Shown here piece after piece: positions 8,809 through 16,995 of a DNA stretch of 64,000 bases. Numbering within the stretch: the first letter of the stretch is position 1; every line of letters begins with the position of its first letter. Below the pieces are notes generated by a model that had not been told where the DNA came from, ran no database searches, and saw only the letters and a program-made list of their open reading frames with translations. Source of the stretch: Akkermansia sp. (GTDB lineage Bacteria; Verrucomicrobiota; Verrucomicrobiia; Verrucomicrobiales; Akkermansiaceae). Position numbers and translations under genes: made by a program. Location: assembly GCF_020860705.1 (NCBI RefSeq), contig NZ_JAJBTT010000041.1, positions 1 through 64,000 on the forward strand, in the 5' to 3' direction.

Positions 8809-10053
8809 TCATTCCGTACCCGGCTCGCTTCTTCTGGCGTCCAGAAGCCCCGCCAGGGCCTTCTGGGAAACCATCTGCCGGAAAGACTCGCGGTCCCGGG
8901 GATAAAGCATCGTCTCCGTCCGCGTTTCCCCTCCCCGAAAAGCCCAGGCAAGCCATACGGTGCCCACAGGCTTTTCCGGCGTACCGCCTCCCGGCCCCGC
9001 GATGCCGCTGACGGCAACCGCCACATCGGCTCCGGATCGGTCCAGAGCCCCCTCCGCCATCGCCTTCACAACGGGTTCGCTCACCGCGCCATGAAGCGTT
9101 AAAACCTCTTCCGGCACCCCCAGCATCTTCGCCTTTGCCCGGTCGGCATAAGTCACCCAGCCGAACTCAAAAACTCCGGAGGAACCCGGTACGTCCGTAA
9201 TCCTTTTGGCAATAAGACCGCCGGTACAGCTCTCCGCCGTCGCTACTTTCAACCCGCGGGCCGCCAGATGGAGCACCACCGCCTTCTCCAGAGAAACTCC
9301 GGAAGGGGCCAGCACATATGCTCCGGCCAGAATGCGCAGACGGGCTTCCCCCTGCTTCAGCGCCACCTCACTGCCCACCAGGCGCACGTCCACCTCTCCG
9401 ATGCGCGCACAATACGCCACCTCCAGCCCAGCCACCTGGTGAAGGGAATCATCCACCAGCTCCTGAAGGTCGCTCTCCCCTATCCCTACCAGGCGGAAAA
9501 CACGCAGATGCGGAATATCCTCATCCGCCAGATCTTCCAGCAGCGGCATCACGGAATGCTCCACCATCGGCTTCAACTCCGCCGGAGGACCGGGCAGCAG
9601 GATGAACATGGGGAGGGAACCGCTGGCCGGCATCACCAGGCCGGGAGCCGTGCCATTGGAATTCTCCAGCACCGCGGCGCCGTCAGGAACCATGGCCTGC
9701 TTGAAATTACATTCCGCAATAGGAATCCCCCGGCGCTCGAAATAACTCTTCAACCCTTCCGCCACACGCTCGTCACGGTGCATGTCCACGCCGCACACGT
9801 CGCACAGGGCCTCCCTGGTCACGTCGTCGCTCGTCGGCCCCAGGCCGCCGCTCACAATCACGATGTCCGCGCGCCGGGCACTCTCCCTCATGGCCTCACT
9901 AATGGCGTACCCATCCGGAACCACGGTCTGCCTTTCCACACGGAACCCGGCCTCAAACAATCTGTTGCCCAGCCAGGCGGCATTGGTATTCACAATACTT
10001 CCCAGCAAAATCTCCGTACCGGTGTTGATCAATTCAACCCTGATCTGCTTCAT
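8809..10053 (-). CDS. cinA: CinA family protein / NMN amidohydrolase
   Basis: Two domains are visible in 414 residues. The N-terminal COG1058/MoCF-type domain (about 1-170) begins RVELINTGTEILLG and carries VSGGLGPTSDDVT. The C-terminal PncC-type domain (about 255-405) has ATAESCTGGLIAKRIT and VSGIAGPGGGTPEKPVGTVW. CinA proteins hydrolyse ADP-ribose and deamidate NMN in pyridine-nucleotide salvage, and are often tied to competence. The frame extends 51 bases upstream, but the family N-terminus starts at the ATG whose first base is 10053. A -10-like CATACT lies just 6 nt before that ATG. The gene is divergent from pyk. Confidence 0.94.
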   Translation of the reverse strand: MKQIRVELINTGTEILLGSIVNTNAAWLGNRLFEAGFRVERQTVVPDGYAISEAMRESARRADIVIVSGGLGPTSDDVTREALCDVCGVDMHRDERVAEGLKSYFERRGIPIAECNFKQAMVPDGAAVLENSNGTAPGLVMPASGSLPMFILLPGPPAELKPMVEHSVMPLLEDLADEDIPHLRVFRLVGIGESDLQELVDDSLHQVAGLEVAYCARIGEVDVRLVGSEVALKQGEARLRILAGAYVLAPSGVSLEKAVVLHLAARGLKVATAESCTGGLIAKRITDVPGSSGVFEFGWVTYADRAKAKMLGVPEEVLTLHGAVSEPVVKAMAEGALDRSGADVAVAVSGIAGPGGGTPEKPVGTVWLAWAFRGGETRTETMLYPRDRESFRQMVSQKALAGLLDARRSEPGTE

Positions 10054-10059
10054 GCCGCC

Positions 10060-10088
10060 AGTATGCTCCCGCATCTGCTCCGTGACAT
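10060..10088 (-). promoter_or_regulatory. candidate sigma-70 promoter of cinA, near-leaderless
   Basis: On the minus strand, ATGTCA and CATACT are separated by 17 bp. The -10 hexamer ends 6 nt before the cinA ATG, so the transcript would begin at or next to the start codon. Called by motif only. Confidence 0.4.
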
Positions 10089-10165
10089 GCAACAATCCTG
10101 CCATGTACTACAAAAAACTTCATTTGAATGCCCCATAGGATACAGTATGGGCACTGACAAAGACT

Positions 10166-11587
10166 ATGAGCACACCGTCCCGGCCCCGCGCCACAAAAAT
10201 CATCTGCACCATTGGACCAGCAACAGACACCTCCGACATGCTGGGCCAGCTCATTGAGGCCGGAGCCAACGTTTTCCGGCTCAACATGAGCCATTCCAAA
10301 CACGACTGGGTCCGGGAAGTCGTATTCCGCATCCGCCGGAAGGCGGCGGAACTTCAGGCAAACGTCGCCATCCTCTTTGACCTCCAGGGGCCTTCCATAC
10401 GCACCGGAGACCTGCCCGAACCTTATCAGCTGAAAAAAGACGACACGCTGGAAATCCGCCTGAGCACGGCCAAACCGGAACTCCCCTTCTCCACCACGGT
10501 TAACTATGACGGGCTTCTGCAGGACGTCCAGGTAGGCCATACGATGGTGGTGGACAACGGCGGCATCCTCATGCGCATTGAGGAAGTGCGGCCGGACAGG
10601 CTCATCTGCAAAGTACTCACGGAAGGCGTATTCGGATCCCGCCGCCACATCAACCTCCCCGGCGTGGCGCTGCGGCTCCCCGCCCTTACGGAAAAAGACC
10701 TGGCGGACCTGGCCGTGGCCGTGGAATGCGAAACGGACTACGTAGCCATGTCCTTTGTCCGGGACGCCGCCCACATCGCCCAGCTCCGGGAACATATTGA
10801 CAACCTTGGGGGAAGGGCGCAGATTGTCGCAAAAATCGAGGACCAGCAGGCCATCCGCCACATTGACGACATCATTCTGGCCGCAGACGTCATCATGGTC
10901 GCCCGCGGCGACCTGGGCATTGAAGTCAGCATTGAGGAACTTCCCATCATCCAGCGCCGCATCATCCGCCACTGCCACAGGCTGGGGCGCCGCTGCATTG
11001 TAGCCACGCACATGCTGGAATCCATGATCACGCAGCCCACCCCCACCCGTGCGGAAGTCACGGACGTTTCCAATGCCATCTTTGAACAGGCGGATGCCGT
11101 CATGCTCTCCGGAGAAACCTCCGTGGGCCATTATCCTGTGCACTGCGTGGAAGTCCTGGACTCCATCGCCCACCGCATGGAACGCTCCGGCAACCTAAAC
11201 TTCGCCGCTGCCGCCATCCTGAACGGAGACCGTCAGAAAGCCACCAAGGCGGCCATCTCCCTGGCGGACTCCGTGGAAAATGCCTGCATGGTCATCTTCA
11301 CCCGCCGCGGCCTGGCCGCTACGCAGGCAGCCGTGCTCAGACCGGAACGGGCGGCCATCTTTGCTTTCAGCAATGACCCTGTCGTCGTCCGGCAGCTGGC
11401 GCTGGCGCGTGACGTCACCGCCTTTGAATCCCCTTTCCTGAAGGATCCGGCCCGCATGATCTCCACTGCTCTGGACCTGTTGAAGGAAAAAGGGCTGGTT
11501 ATTTCCGGACAGCCTGTCGTCATCCAGGGAGACAGCCTTCAAGGAGAACTGCTGGCGGACTCCATCATCTTCATGCGCACGGAATGA
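10166..11587 (+). CDS. pyk: pyruvate kinase
   Basis: Pyruvate kinase makes ATP and pyruvate from phosphoenolpyruvate in the last step of glycolysis. The 473-residue protein has the usual layout: N-terminal barrel start TKIICTIGPATD, NMSHSKHDW, a beta-domain insert, VAKIEDQQAI with the catalytic Lys, MVARGDLGIE, and MLSGETSVGHYPV. The C-terminal domain (about 340-473) holds the regulatory fold. The stop codon overlaps the next gene by four bases (ATGA, 11584-11587), which indicates translational coupling. Confidence 0.97.
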   Translation: MSTPSRPRATKIICTIGPATDTSDMLGQLIEAGANVFRLNMSHSKHDWVREVVFRIRRKAAELQANVAILFDLQGPSIRTGDLPEPYQLKKDDTLEIRLSTAKPELPFSTTVNYDGLLQDVQVGHTMVVDNGGILMRIEEVRPDRLICKVLTEGVFGSRRHINLPGVALRLPALTEKDLADLAVAVECETDYVAMSFVRDAAHIAQLREHIDNLGGRAQIVAKIEDQQAIRHIDDIILAADVIMVARGDLGIEVSIEELPIIQRRIIRHCHRLGRRCIVATHMLESMITQPTPTRAEVTDVSNAIFEQADAVMLSGETSVGHYPVHCVEVLDSIAHRMERSGNLNFAAAAILNGDRQKATKAAISLADSVENACMVIFTRRGLAATQAAVLRPERAAIFAFSNDPVVVRQLALARDVTAFESPFLKDPARMISTALDLLKEKGLVISGQPVVIQGDSLQGELLADSIIFMRTE

Positions 11588-12105
11588 TGCTTCCGGACTT
11601 CCACGTGGCTCAGGAAACAGCCGTGTGGCCTGTGGACGCCCCGCTGGGAGAACTTCTGCTGGATGCCGATCCGGACGAACGCCAGGTAGCGGACCATCTC
11701 GCCCACGGAGAACTCTACGTCGCACGGACCTGCGGCATTGCCGCCGGGGTCATCGTCATCCGGCAAACGGCGGAAAACGTCTGGGAAATCATGAACTGCT
11801 CCGTCTCCCCTGAATATAGAAGGCAGGGCTGCGGCACTGCGCTGGTGCAGCACGCCATGGAGGTCATCAGGAACAAAGGCGCCCGGTATGCGGAACTGGG
11901 AACCTCCGATGCATCCCCCGGCCCCATGGCTCTGTATGAAAGCTGCGGATTCCGGACGGCAGGCGTCATCAAAAACCACTTTACGGACAATTATCCGGAA
12001 CCCGTCCTGGATAACGGCGTCCTGTGCGTCGATATGATCCGCATGCGGGCGGATCTGTCCCGTCCGGAGGAAGAAATGCCTCCTCTTCCCCCTCAGAAAG
12101 TATAA
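11584..12105 (+). CDS. GNAT-family N-acetyltransferase (RimI-like)
   Basis: The 173-residue protein carries the acetyl-CoA site in VSPEYRRQGCGTALVQHA (about 79-96), and MALYESCGFRTAGV is a typical motif B. The acceptor cannot be read from sequence. The RimI-like pattern suggests a protein N-terminus or a small amine. The start overlaps the pyk stop (ATGA), so the two are co-translated. Its 3' end overlaps the convergent outer-membrane gene on the minus strand by 13 bp. A second ATG at 11587 could be used instead. Confidence 0.82.
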   Translation: MMLPDFHVAQETAVWPVDAPLGELLLDADPDERQVADHLAHGELYVARTCGIAAGVIVIRQTAENVWEIMNCSVSPEYRRQGCGTALVQHAMEVIRNKGARYAELGTSDASPGPMALYESCGFRTAGVIKNHFTDNYPEPVLDNGVLCVDMIRMRADLSRPEEEMPPLPPQKV

Positions 12106-12920
12106 ACCAAGCTGACTCCCGTCACCCACCTGTTTCCCTTCACCAGCGTTCCTCCATACGCCCGGTTCACTCCGTGGGCTCCCTGGCCCAGCCAGTGCAG
12201 TCCCACAAACGGCTCCACAAAAATATTCCCGAACAAGCGGTAATTTGCCGTCACCCTGAGGTACAAAGACTGCCAGCCATTGCTGCCGGAAGGCCAGTAA
12301 GAGGAACTTAACACGGCTCCGAACTTGAACCCCATGTAAAGATTCTCCGTCAGCCGGGAATCCGACCCCGTGCACATGTCAAACCACCATCCCGTGATAC
12401 CGTAAAAGGAATAGGCCGCGCTGCCCTGGACATAAAAACCGGGCAGAAATCCCAGGTCATGCCGCAAAACGCAAGCCGTCTCATACGTTGTGCCGCCATT
12501 GCCGAATAAACGTTCGGAAGCAAATCCCGCCAATCCTCCATCATTGGCACGGAAGGAAAAAGCGCCATACGAGGCCTCCCCGAACTTCCGCTGAAGTCCA
12601 AGATCAGCTACCGTTTCATTCTCCATGTCAACGGCCGGATGCCCCAGGAACAACTCCTCCTTTAACGCCAGAATCACGGAATACCGGTCATTCAGGTCAC
12701 TCCTCCAATCCAGGCGTACGGGAGCCGTCGGATTGCAGCCTCCGGGAATCAGCCCCCGGAACTCGTAATTGGTGGAATAACCGGCTTTCAGGCTGCCGCT
12801 GACCGGCCTCAGGGCCGGAGGGGAAGGAACATCCGGAATGCGTGATTCCGCCGAAGAAATGGAAATAAAACCGGCAACGGCCAGCGCCGCCCCAGAGACA
12901 AAACAAAAGAAAAAGTTCAT
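12093..12920 (-). CDS. outer-membrane beta-barrel protein, paralogue A
   Basis: This 275-residue protein starts with a signal peptide (MNFFFCFVSGAALAVAG) and has alternating, aromatic-rich beta strands, ending RWVTGVSLVYTF. The terminal Phe and alternation are typical of outer-membrane barrels. It shares a skeleton with the neighbour at 13306-14229: GYSTNYEFRGL / GYASNYTSRGI, GITGWWF / GMTGWWF, a penultimate LHWLGQGAHGVN / FNWAGNGALKAN strand, and the same closing strand. The function is unknown; it may be a porin or adhesin-like barrel. The frame begins earlier (12977), but ATG 12920 gives the clean signal peptide. Confidence 0.75.
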   Translation of the reverse strand: MNFFFCFVSGAALAVAGFISISSAESRIPDVPSPPALRPVSGSLKAGYSTNYEFRGLIPGGCNPTAPVRLDWRSDLNDRYSVILALKEELFLGHPAVDMENETVADLGLQRKFGEASYGAFSFRANDGGLAGFASERLFGNGGTTYETACVLRHDLGFLPGFYVQGSAAYSFYGITGWWFDMCTGSDSRLTENLYMGFKFGAVLSSSYWPSGSNGWQSLYLRVTANYRLFGNIFVEPFVGLHWLGQGAHGVNRAYGGTLVKGNRWVTGVSLVYTF

Positions 12921-13036
12921 AAGACCGGAACTGCTGTGCCGCCGTATTCTGAACAAAAAACCCTCCGTTGGCAACAAGCAAAAAACGCGGTGGAGTTCTC
13001 CGCCGCTCCGGAACCATCAATTAACTGAGGACAACG

Positions 13037-13145
13037 TTAAAAAGAAGAAACAACGCCGGCGCCGGTCTCCACGCCAAAGTTCTTGCAGAGCTTGTCTTCT
13101 CTGTCCGTATCCCGGTTGGACTTCACCCAGCCGCTGCAATGCTCA
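13037..13145 (-). pseudogene. relic 3' end of a third outer-membrane barrel paralogue
   Basis: Between the two barrel genes, the minus strand still encodes KLCKNFGVETGAGVVSSF and stop. This aligns without gaps to the end of the 13306-14229 product (PYKNFGVVAGANLVYSF and stop). The match continues about 15 residues upstream (SGWVKSNRDTDRED against NGALKANKQFVEG). The upstream 5' part is not recognisable. It looks like the decayed tail of a tandem duplicate. Confidence 0.6.
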
Positions 13146-13305
13146 TGATGATGTTGTTTTGAATAATCACCGATAAAATAACGTACTTCTACCAAATCAC
13201 TGCCAGCAGGAAAAAGTCGGAAAATATCTTTTGACGGCAACAATAAAAAGGCGCGGCGGAATATCCGCCGCGCCTGAAACATAATTCAATCGCAAGCCGT
13301 CAGGC

Positions 13306-14229
13306 TTAGAAGGAATAAACGAGGTTGGCACCGGCCACCACGCCGAAGTTCTTGTAGGGCTTCCAGCCTTCCACGAACTGCTTGTTGGCTTTCAGAGCGC
13401 CATTGCCAGCCCAGTTGAAGCTGACGAAAGGCACCACGGCGAGGTTTTTCACGCCCACCTTGATCGGCAATTCAGCCTTCACCCACCAGGCCTGGGAGCC
13501 GTTGGCCATGAAAGCGGACTTGCTATCAAAGTAACCTGCGGTAGCAGACATGCCACCGGTAATCACGATATCCGTGGCGGGGCAGATGGAAGCCTTCCAG
13601 CCCACATACGGCTGGAACCACCATCCGGTCATGCCCTGGAAGCCGTAGCTCGTGGTCACGCCGGCGAACCAGTTGCTGCACAGGTCATAGTTCAGGTTCA
13701 GATAGAATTCCTGAGCCACGGAGTGGGCGTGACGCTGGCCAACCATGCCGTTGGCCAGAACGCTGCTATAATCATACTTGGCAAAGTTGCCGAGCAGGCC
13801 GCCATGAATCAGATTCCAGCCGAGGGTGGTGGACAGATTCTTCAGAAGGCCGTCCTGGTTTTTCCAGCCGAGGTTGAAGTTGGTTTCATTATGGAAGGAG
13901 ATATCTTCTTCACCAAGCAACTCATGACCGGAAGTCAGGGAGGTGTAGGAAGCGGAACCGACGATGGAATTGGCGTCGTTCAGCTTGTAATTCAAATTAA
14001 CACCGGCAGGGATAACGCTATCCCCTCCCACCAAAGCGTGGGAAGCCACGATGCCGCGGCTGGTGTAATTGGAGGCATAGCCGGCGTAAAGGTCGCCGGA
14101 CCATGGGCTGACAGTCGGCACGGGCTGTACCGGTGTCGGAGCAACAACCTTGACGGGGGTTCCCGCAAAAGCGGCGCCGGCAAAGGATGCCACAGCCGCT
14201 GCCACACTGATGATGTTCTTGGTTTGCAT
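13306..14229 (-). CDS. outer-membrane beta-barrel protein, paralogue B
   Basis: The 307-residue protein has a signal peptide (MQTKNIISVAAAVASFAGAAFA), a Pro/Val-rich linker and then barrel strands such as LYAGYASNYTSRG. It ends FGVVAGANLVYSF. It is a tandem paralogue of 12093-12920 and has the more canonical sequence of the two. The substrate or partner is unknown. The 140 bp leader holds a perfect 10 bp inverted repeat (14266-14303) that may be a regulatory site. The sequence looks like an abundant structural barrel, but expression cannot be judged here. Confidence 0.78.
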   Translation of the reverse strand: MQTKNIISVAAAVASFAGAAFAGTPVKVVAPTPVQPVPTVSPWSGDLYAGYASNYTSRGIVASHALVGGDSVIPAGVNLNYKLNDANSIVGSASYTSLTSGHELLGEEDISFHNETNFNLGWKNQDGLLKNLSTTLGWNLIHGGLLGNFAKYDYSSVLANGMVGQRHAHSVAQEFYLNLNYDLCSNWFAGVTTSYGFQGMTGWWFQPYVGWKASICPATDIVITGGMSATAGYFDSKSAFMANGSQAWWVKAELPIKVGVKNLAVVPFVSFNWAGNGALKANKQFVEGWKPYKNFGVVAGANLVYSF

Positions 14230-14265
14230 GACTATTATTTGGTTAGGGTATTAATTGTTGATTTG

Positions 14266-14303
14266 CTAACAAAGGATTAAAGTTTCCTTTTCCCCTTTGT
14301 TAG
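14266..14303. promoter_or_regulatory. inverted repeat in the leader of the barrel gene
   Basis: CTAACAAAGG (14266-14275) is repeated as its exact complement CCTTTGTTAG (14294-14303) with 18 nt between, 37-74 nt upstream of the 14229 start. It could be an operator or an mRNA-leader stem. No T run follows it on the minus strand, so it is not a terminator there. Confidence 0.4.
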
Positions 14304-14368
14304 GTTTAGTGAAACATTTTCGTCACAAAAGTAAAGACTTTTCTCTGTGAAAACCTATTACTCGCTGA

Positions 14369-15121
14369 TTATTTATCTTTTATACTAATCATCCCCATGA
14401 CAAATAAAACAATCTTCCATTTCTTCTCCTGCGGGCTTCTCCAGGGCGAGGGGGGATACAGGCATTCGGCTCCGGCCAGCCGGGCATCTTTTTTCAAATT
14501 CCGGGACGGATTCACCAGCACCTGGCGGCGACAGGCAAGCAGCATGGGAATATCCGCGGCACTGTCACTGTAGGCGATAGAATCCTTCCGCACACCTTGC
14601 TCCGGCAAAAGGCCCATGCTCCGCAAACGCTCCACCTTGACCTTCCCCTTGTTGTTCCCCAATGGAAGTTCCGGCATCAGGGGCATACGGCCATCAAGCA
14701 CCACATCCGTTCCCAGAACGGCATCAAAACCCAGAAGCCTTCCCAGGGGTTCCGTATAAAAGGATGGGGAGGCGGATACCATGACGCATGCATCTCCCTC
14801 TTCCCGGTGCTTCTGAAGCCGTTCCCGCAACTCGGGATAAATCCAGGCCTCCGCCAGCCCCGCAAATTCCCTTCCGTATTGAAGAACCGTTTCCGCAGGG
14901 AGCCTCCACAAATAACAAAGGAACGCCCTTTTCATCCGGGTCTCATCCCATATCCCCAGGAAAAACAGTGGAAGGCAGGCCAGATAAAACAACAGCAGCA
15001 ACCGCCTCCAGGGATGCCGCCGAACCACAAAGCAGGAGAATACATACTGCGTATCCCACGGCAGGAGCGTGCCATCCATGTCAAACAGGGCAAGCCCCCC
15101 TTCCTTCCTTTCATCCGTCAT
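14369..15121 (-). CDS. HAD-IB family phosphatase (SerB/PSP-like)
   Basis: The 250-residue HAD hydrolase has motif I LFDMDGTLLP with nucleophile Asp14 and Asp16. A hydrophobic segment (RRLLLLFYLACLPLFFLGIW, about 40-59) follows and may sit in or on the membrane. Motif II is MVSASPSF, and the motif III/IV region is IAYSDSAADIPML. This layout matches the HAD-IB group that includes phosphoserine phosphatases and lipid phosphatases such as PgpC-like enzymes, so a lipid substrate is possible. The start lies only 13 nt from an eight-copy heptamer array that supplies part of its promoter region. Confidence 0.85.
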   Translation of the reverse strand: MTDERKEGGLALFDMDGTLLPWDTQYVFSCFVVRRHPWRRLLLLFYLACLPLFFLGIWDETRMKRAFLCYLWRLPAETVLQYGREFAGLAEAWIYPELRERLQKHREEGDACVMVSASPSFYTEPLGRLLGFDAVLGTDVVLDGRMPLMPELPLGNNKGKVKVERLRSMGLLPEQGVRKDSIAYSDSAADIPMLLACRRQVLVNPSRNLKKDARLAGAECLYPPSPWRSPQEKKWKIVLFVMGMISIKDK

Positions 15122-15134
15122 GCCGCCATCCTAT

Positions 15135-15195
<61 letters not shown>

Positions 15196-15212
15196 CCCTC
15201 CCCCTGAACGCC

Positions 15213-15246
15213 AAAACCCCGGCCACCGAAAGGCAGCCGGGGTTTT
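15213..15246 (-). terminator. terminator of the rpsM-rpsK-rpsD unit
   Basis: An 11 bp GC-rich stem, AAAACCCCGGC / GCCGGGGTTTT, has a 12 nt loop. It starts 25 bp after the rpsD stop on the minus strand and ends in TTTT. Confidence 0.85.
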
Positions 15247-15270
15247 AAAGCAAATCCAAAAGGAACAGGA

Positions 15271-15882
15271 TTAACGGGAATAGAATTCCACGATGAGCTG
15301 CTCGTTGACAATGGGAGCAATCTCTTCCTTGGAAGGCACGCGGGCAATCTTGCCCGTGAGCTTGTCGCGGTCGCATTCCAGCCAATCCGGAACCACAGTG
15401 GCCTGGGTCAGGTCAAGGGAACGGGTGGCCAGCTGCTGGGAGGAAGCCTTCCCGCCAACGGCGATCACATCGCCAGGACGGCAGGAGTAGGACGCCACGT
15501 TCGTCTTCTTGCCGTTCACGGTGATATGGCCGTGGGAAACGAGCTGACGGGCGCCGGCGCGGGTGTTGCTGAAACCGAGGCGGTACACAACGTTGTCCAG
15601 ACGGAGTTCAAGGAGCTGAAGCAGGATGTCGCCGGTAATGCCGCGGCGGCGGGCGGCTTCTGCATAATACTTGCGGAACTGGCCTTCAAGCACACCGTAC
15701 TGGAAACGCAGCTTCTGCTTTTCTGCAAGCATCACGCCATAGTCGGACTTCTTCTTGCGGCCGGCGCGCATGCCATGCTGGCCGGGAGGGAAGGGGCGCT
15801 TTTCAAGAGCCTTGGTGGAACCGAAAAGAGCAACGCCAAAACGGCGGGACACTTTATCGCGGGGACCGGTATAACGAGCCAT
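15271..15882 (-). CDS. rpsD: 30S ribosomal protein S4
   Basis: S4 is the primary 16S rRNA-binding protein of the small-subunit body and often the translational repressor of its own operon. It has 203 residues, starting ARYTGPRDKVSRRFG. The S4 RNA-binding domain spans about 95-160 (LDNVVYRLGF, HGHITVNGKK). It ends VNEQLIVEFYSR. It has no N-terminal zinc-binding cysteines. It is the last gene of rpsM-rpsK-rpsD. The usual downstream neighbours rpoA and rplQ are absent, and a terminator follows. Confidence 0.98.
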   Translation of the reverse strand: MARYTGPRDKVSRRFGVALFGSTKALEKRPFPPGQHGMRAGRKKKSDYGVMLAEKQKLRFQYGVLEGQFRKYYAEAARRRGITGDILLQLLELRLDNVVYRLGFSNTRAGARQLVSHGHITVNGKKTNVASYSCRPGDVIAVGGKASSQQLATRSLDLTQATVVPDWLECDRDKLTGKIARVPSKEEIAPIVNEQLIVEFYSR

Positions 15883-15914
15883 GATATATTAGATCTATAG
15901 GTAAAAGGGTTCAA

Positions 15915-16466
15915 TTAGACGCGGCGGGCCTTAGGAGGACGGCAGCCGTTGTGGGGAATGGGGGTCACGTCCTTGATGGAGGTGATTTCAATACCGATCG
16001 TCTGCACGGCACGCACGGCGGATTCACGACCGGAACCAGGTCCCTTTACGCGCACTTCCACTTCACGCAGACCGTGGCCCATGGCCTGGCGGCAGGCGTC
16101 CTGGCACACCACCTGGCCGGCGTAAGCCGTGCTCTTGCGGGAGCCCTTGAAGCCCATCTTGCCGGCGGAAGACCAGCCGATCACGTTGCCGCGCTGGTCG
16201 GTGACGGTCACGACGGTGTTGTTGAACGTGGAGGAAACATGAACCACGCCGGTGGAAACGTTCTTGCTGCCCTTGGCCTTCAGGATTTTGGGCTTGTCGT
16301 CATCTCCGCCCAGGCCGAGCTCTGCAAAAATGTCCTTGCGGGGTTCAGGCTTCTTGATTTCTTCAGGGGCGGGAGCAGTGGCGGCCGGAGTTTCAGCGGC
16401 GGGAGCGGGAGCTGCCGCTTCCACAGGCTGTTCGGCGGTTTCGTTGGTGATTTCTTCGCTAGCCAT
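15915..16466 (-). CDS. rpsK: 30S ribosomal protein S11 with Ala/Pro/Glu-rich N-terminal extension
   Basis: The core S11 fold runs from about residue 67 to 183: [30 protein letters not shown] and [17 protein letters not shown]11 lines the 30S platform near the E site. The protein is 183 residues against the usual ~130. The first ~55 residues are low-complexity Ala/Pro/Glu ([18 protein letters not shown]) and then a Lys/Asp-rich linker. The frame is continuous, and no good internal start at the core boundary is obvious, so the extension is probably translated. Confidence 0.96.
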   Translation of the reverse strand: MASEEITNETAEQPVEAAAPAPAAETPAATAPAPEEIKKPEPRKDIFAELGLGGDDDKPKILKAKGSKNVSTGVVHVSSTFNNTVVTVTDQRGNVIGWSSAGKMGFKGSRKSTAYAGQVVCQDACRQAMGHGLREVEVRVKGPGSGRESAVRAVQTIGIEITSIKDVTPIPHNGCRPPKARRV

Positions 16467-16499
16467 AGTAAAGCTATATATAAAAATTCAGGTGCCGGA

Positions 16500-16877
16500 T
16501 TACTTCTTCTTGGCCTGCGCGCCAACGGTCTTCTTCTTGCCTTTACGGGTACGGGCATTCGTGCGGGTACGCTGACCACGGACCGGAAGGCCGCGGCGGT
16601 GACGCTGACCGCGATAGCAGTTGATGGAAGTCAGACGCTTGAGAATGGATTGCTTTTCACGACGAAGGTCACCTTCAATCAGGATGCCGTCGGTGGTGAT
16701 CACTTGAACAATCTTCGTGAGTTGTTCGTCGGTAAGCTGTCCCGTACGGATGTCGGGATTGATGCCTGCTTGTTCCAGGATTCTCTTAGAAGTCGAGCGA
16801 CCGATTCCGTAAATATACGGAAGGGAAGCCTCGATGCGCTTCTCGTTGGGTATTTCTGTACCGAAAAGGCGTGCCAT
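16500..16877 (-). CDS. rpsM: 30S ribosomal protein S13
   Basis: S13 sits in the head of the 30S subunit and contacts the P-site tRNA. The 125-residue protein has the typical helix-two-turn-helix ([17 protein letters not shown]) and the basic tail [22 protein letters not shown]. It heads the unit rpsM-rpsK-rpsD. The usual upstream gene rpmJ is not present in the preceding 118 bp. A promoter-like pair on the minus strand (TTGTCA at 16970-16965, then TATCCA after 16 bp) lies upstream. Confidence 0.97.
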   Translation of the reverse strand: MARLFGTEIPNEKRIEASLPYIYGIGRSTSKRILEQAGINPDIRTGQLTDEQLTKIVQVITTDGILIEGDLRREKQSILKRLTSINCYRGQRHRRGLPVRGQRTRTNARTRKGKKKTVGAQAKKK

Positions 16878-16942
16878 AATGGATTGGATTTGCTAGCTGT
16901 TATTTTTCTCTGCCTCGCGCAGAGCTATTGCTTGGGGCAAGA

Positions 16943-16970
16943 TGGATACCATAATTTGAGGTTTTGACAA
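16943..16970 (-). promoter_or_regulatory. candidate promoter of the rpsM operon
   Basis: On the minus strand TTGTCA is followed after 16 bp by TATCCA, about 65 nt upstream of the rpsM ATG. Called by motif only. Confidence 0.3.
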
Positions 16971-16995
16971 GAGCAAAACGTCATTTTTTCTATTT

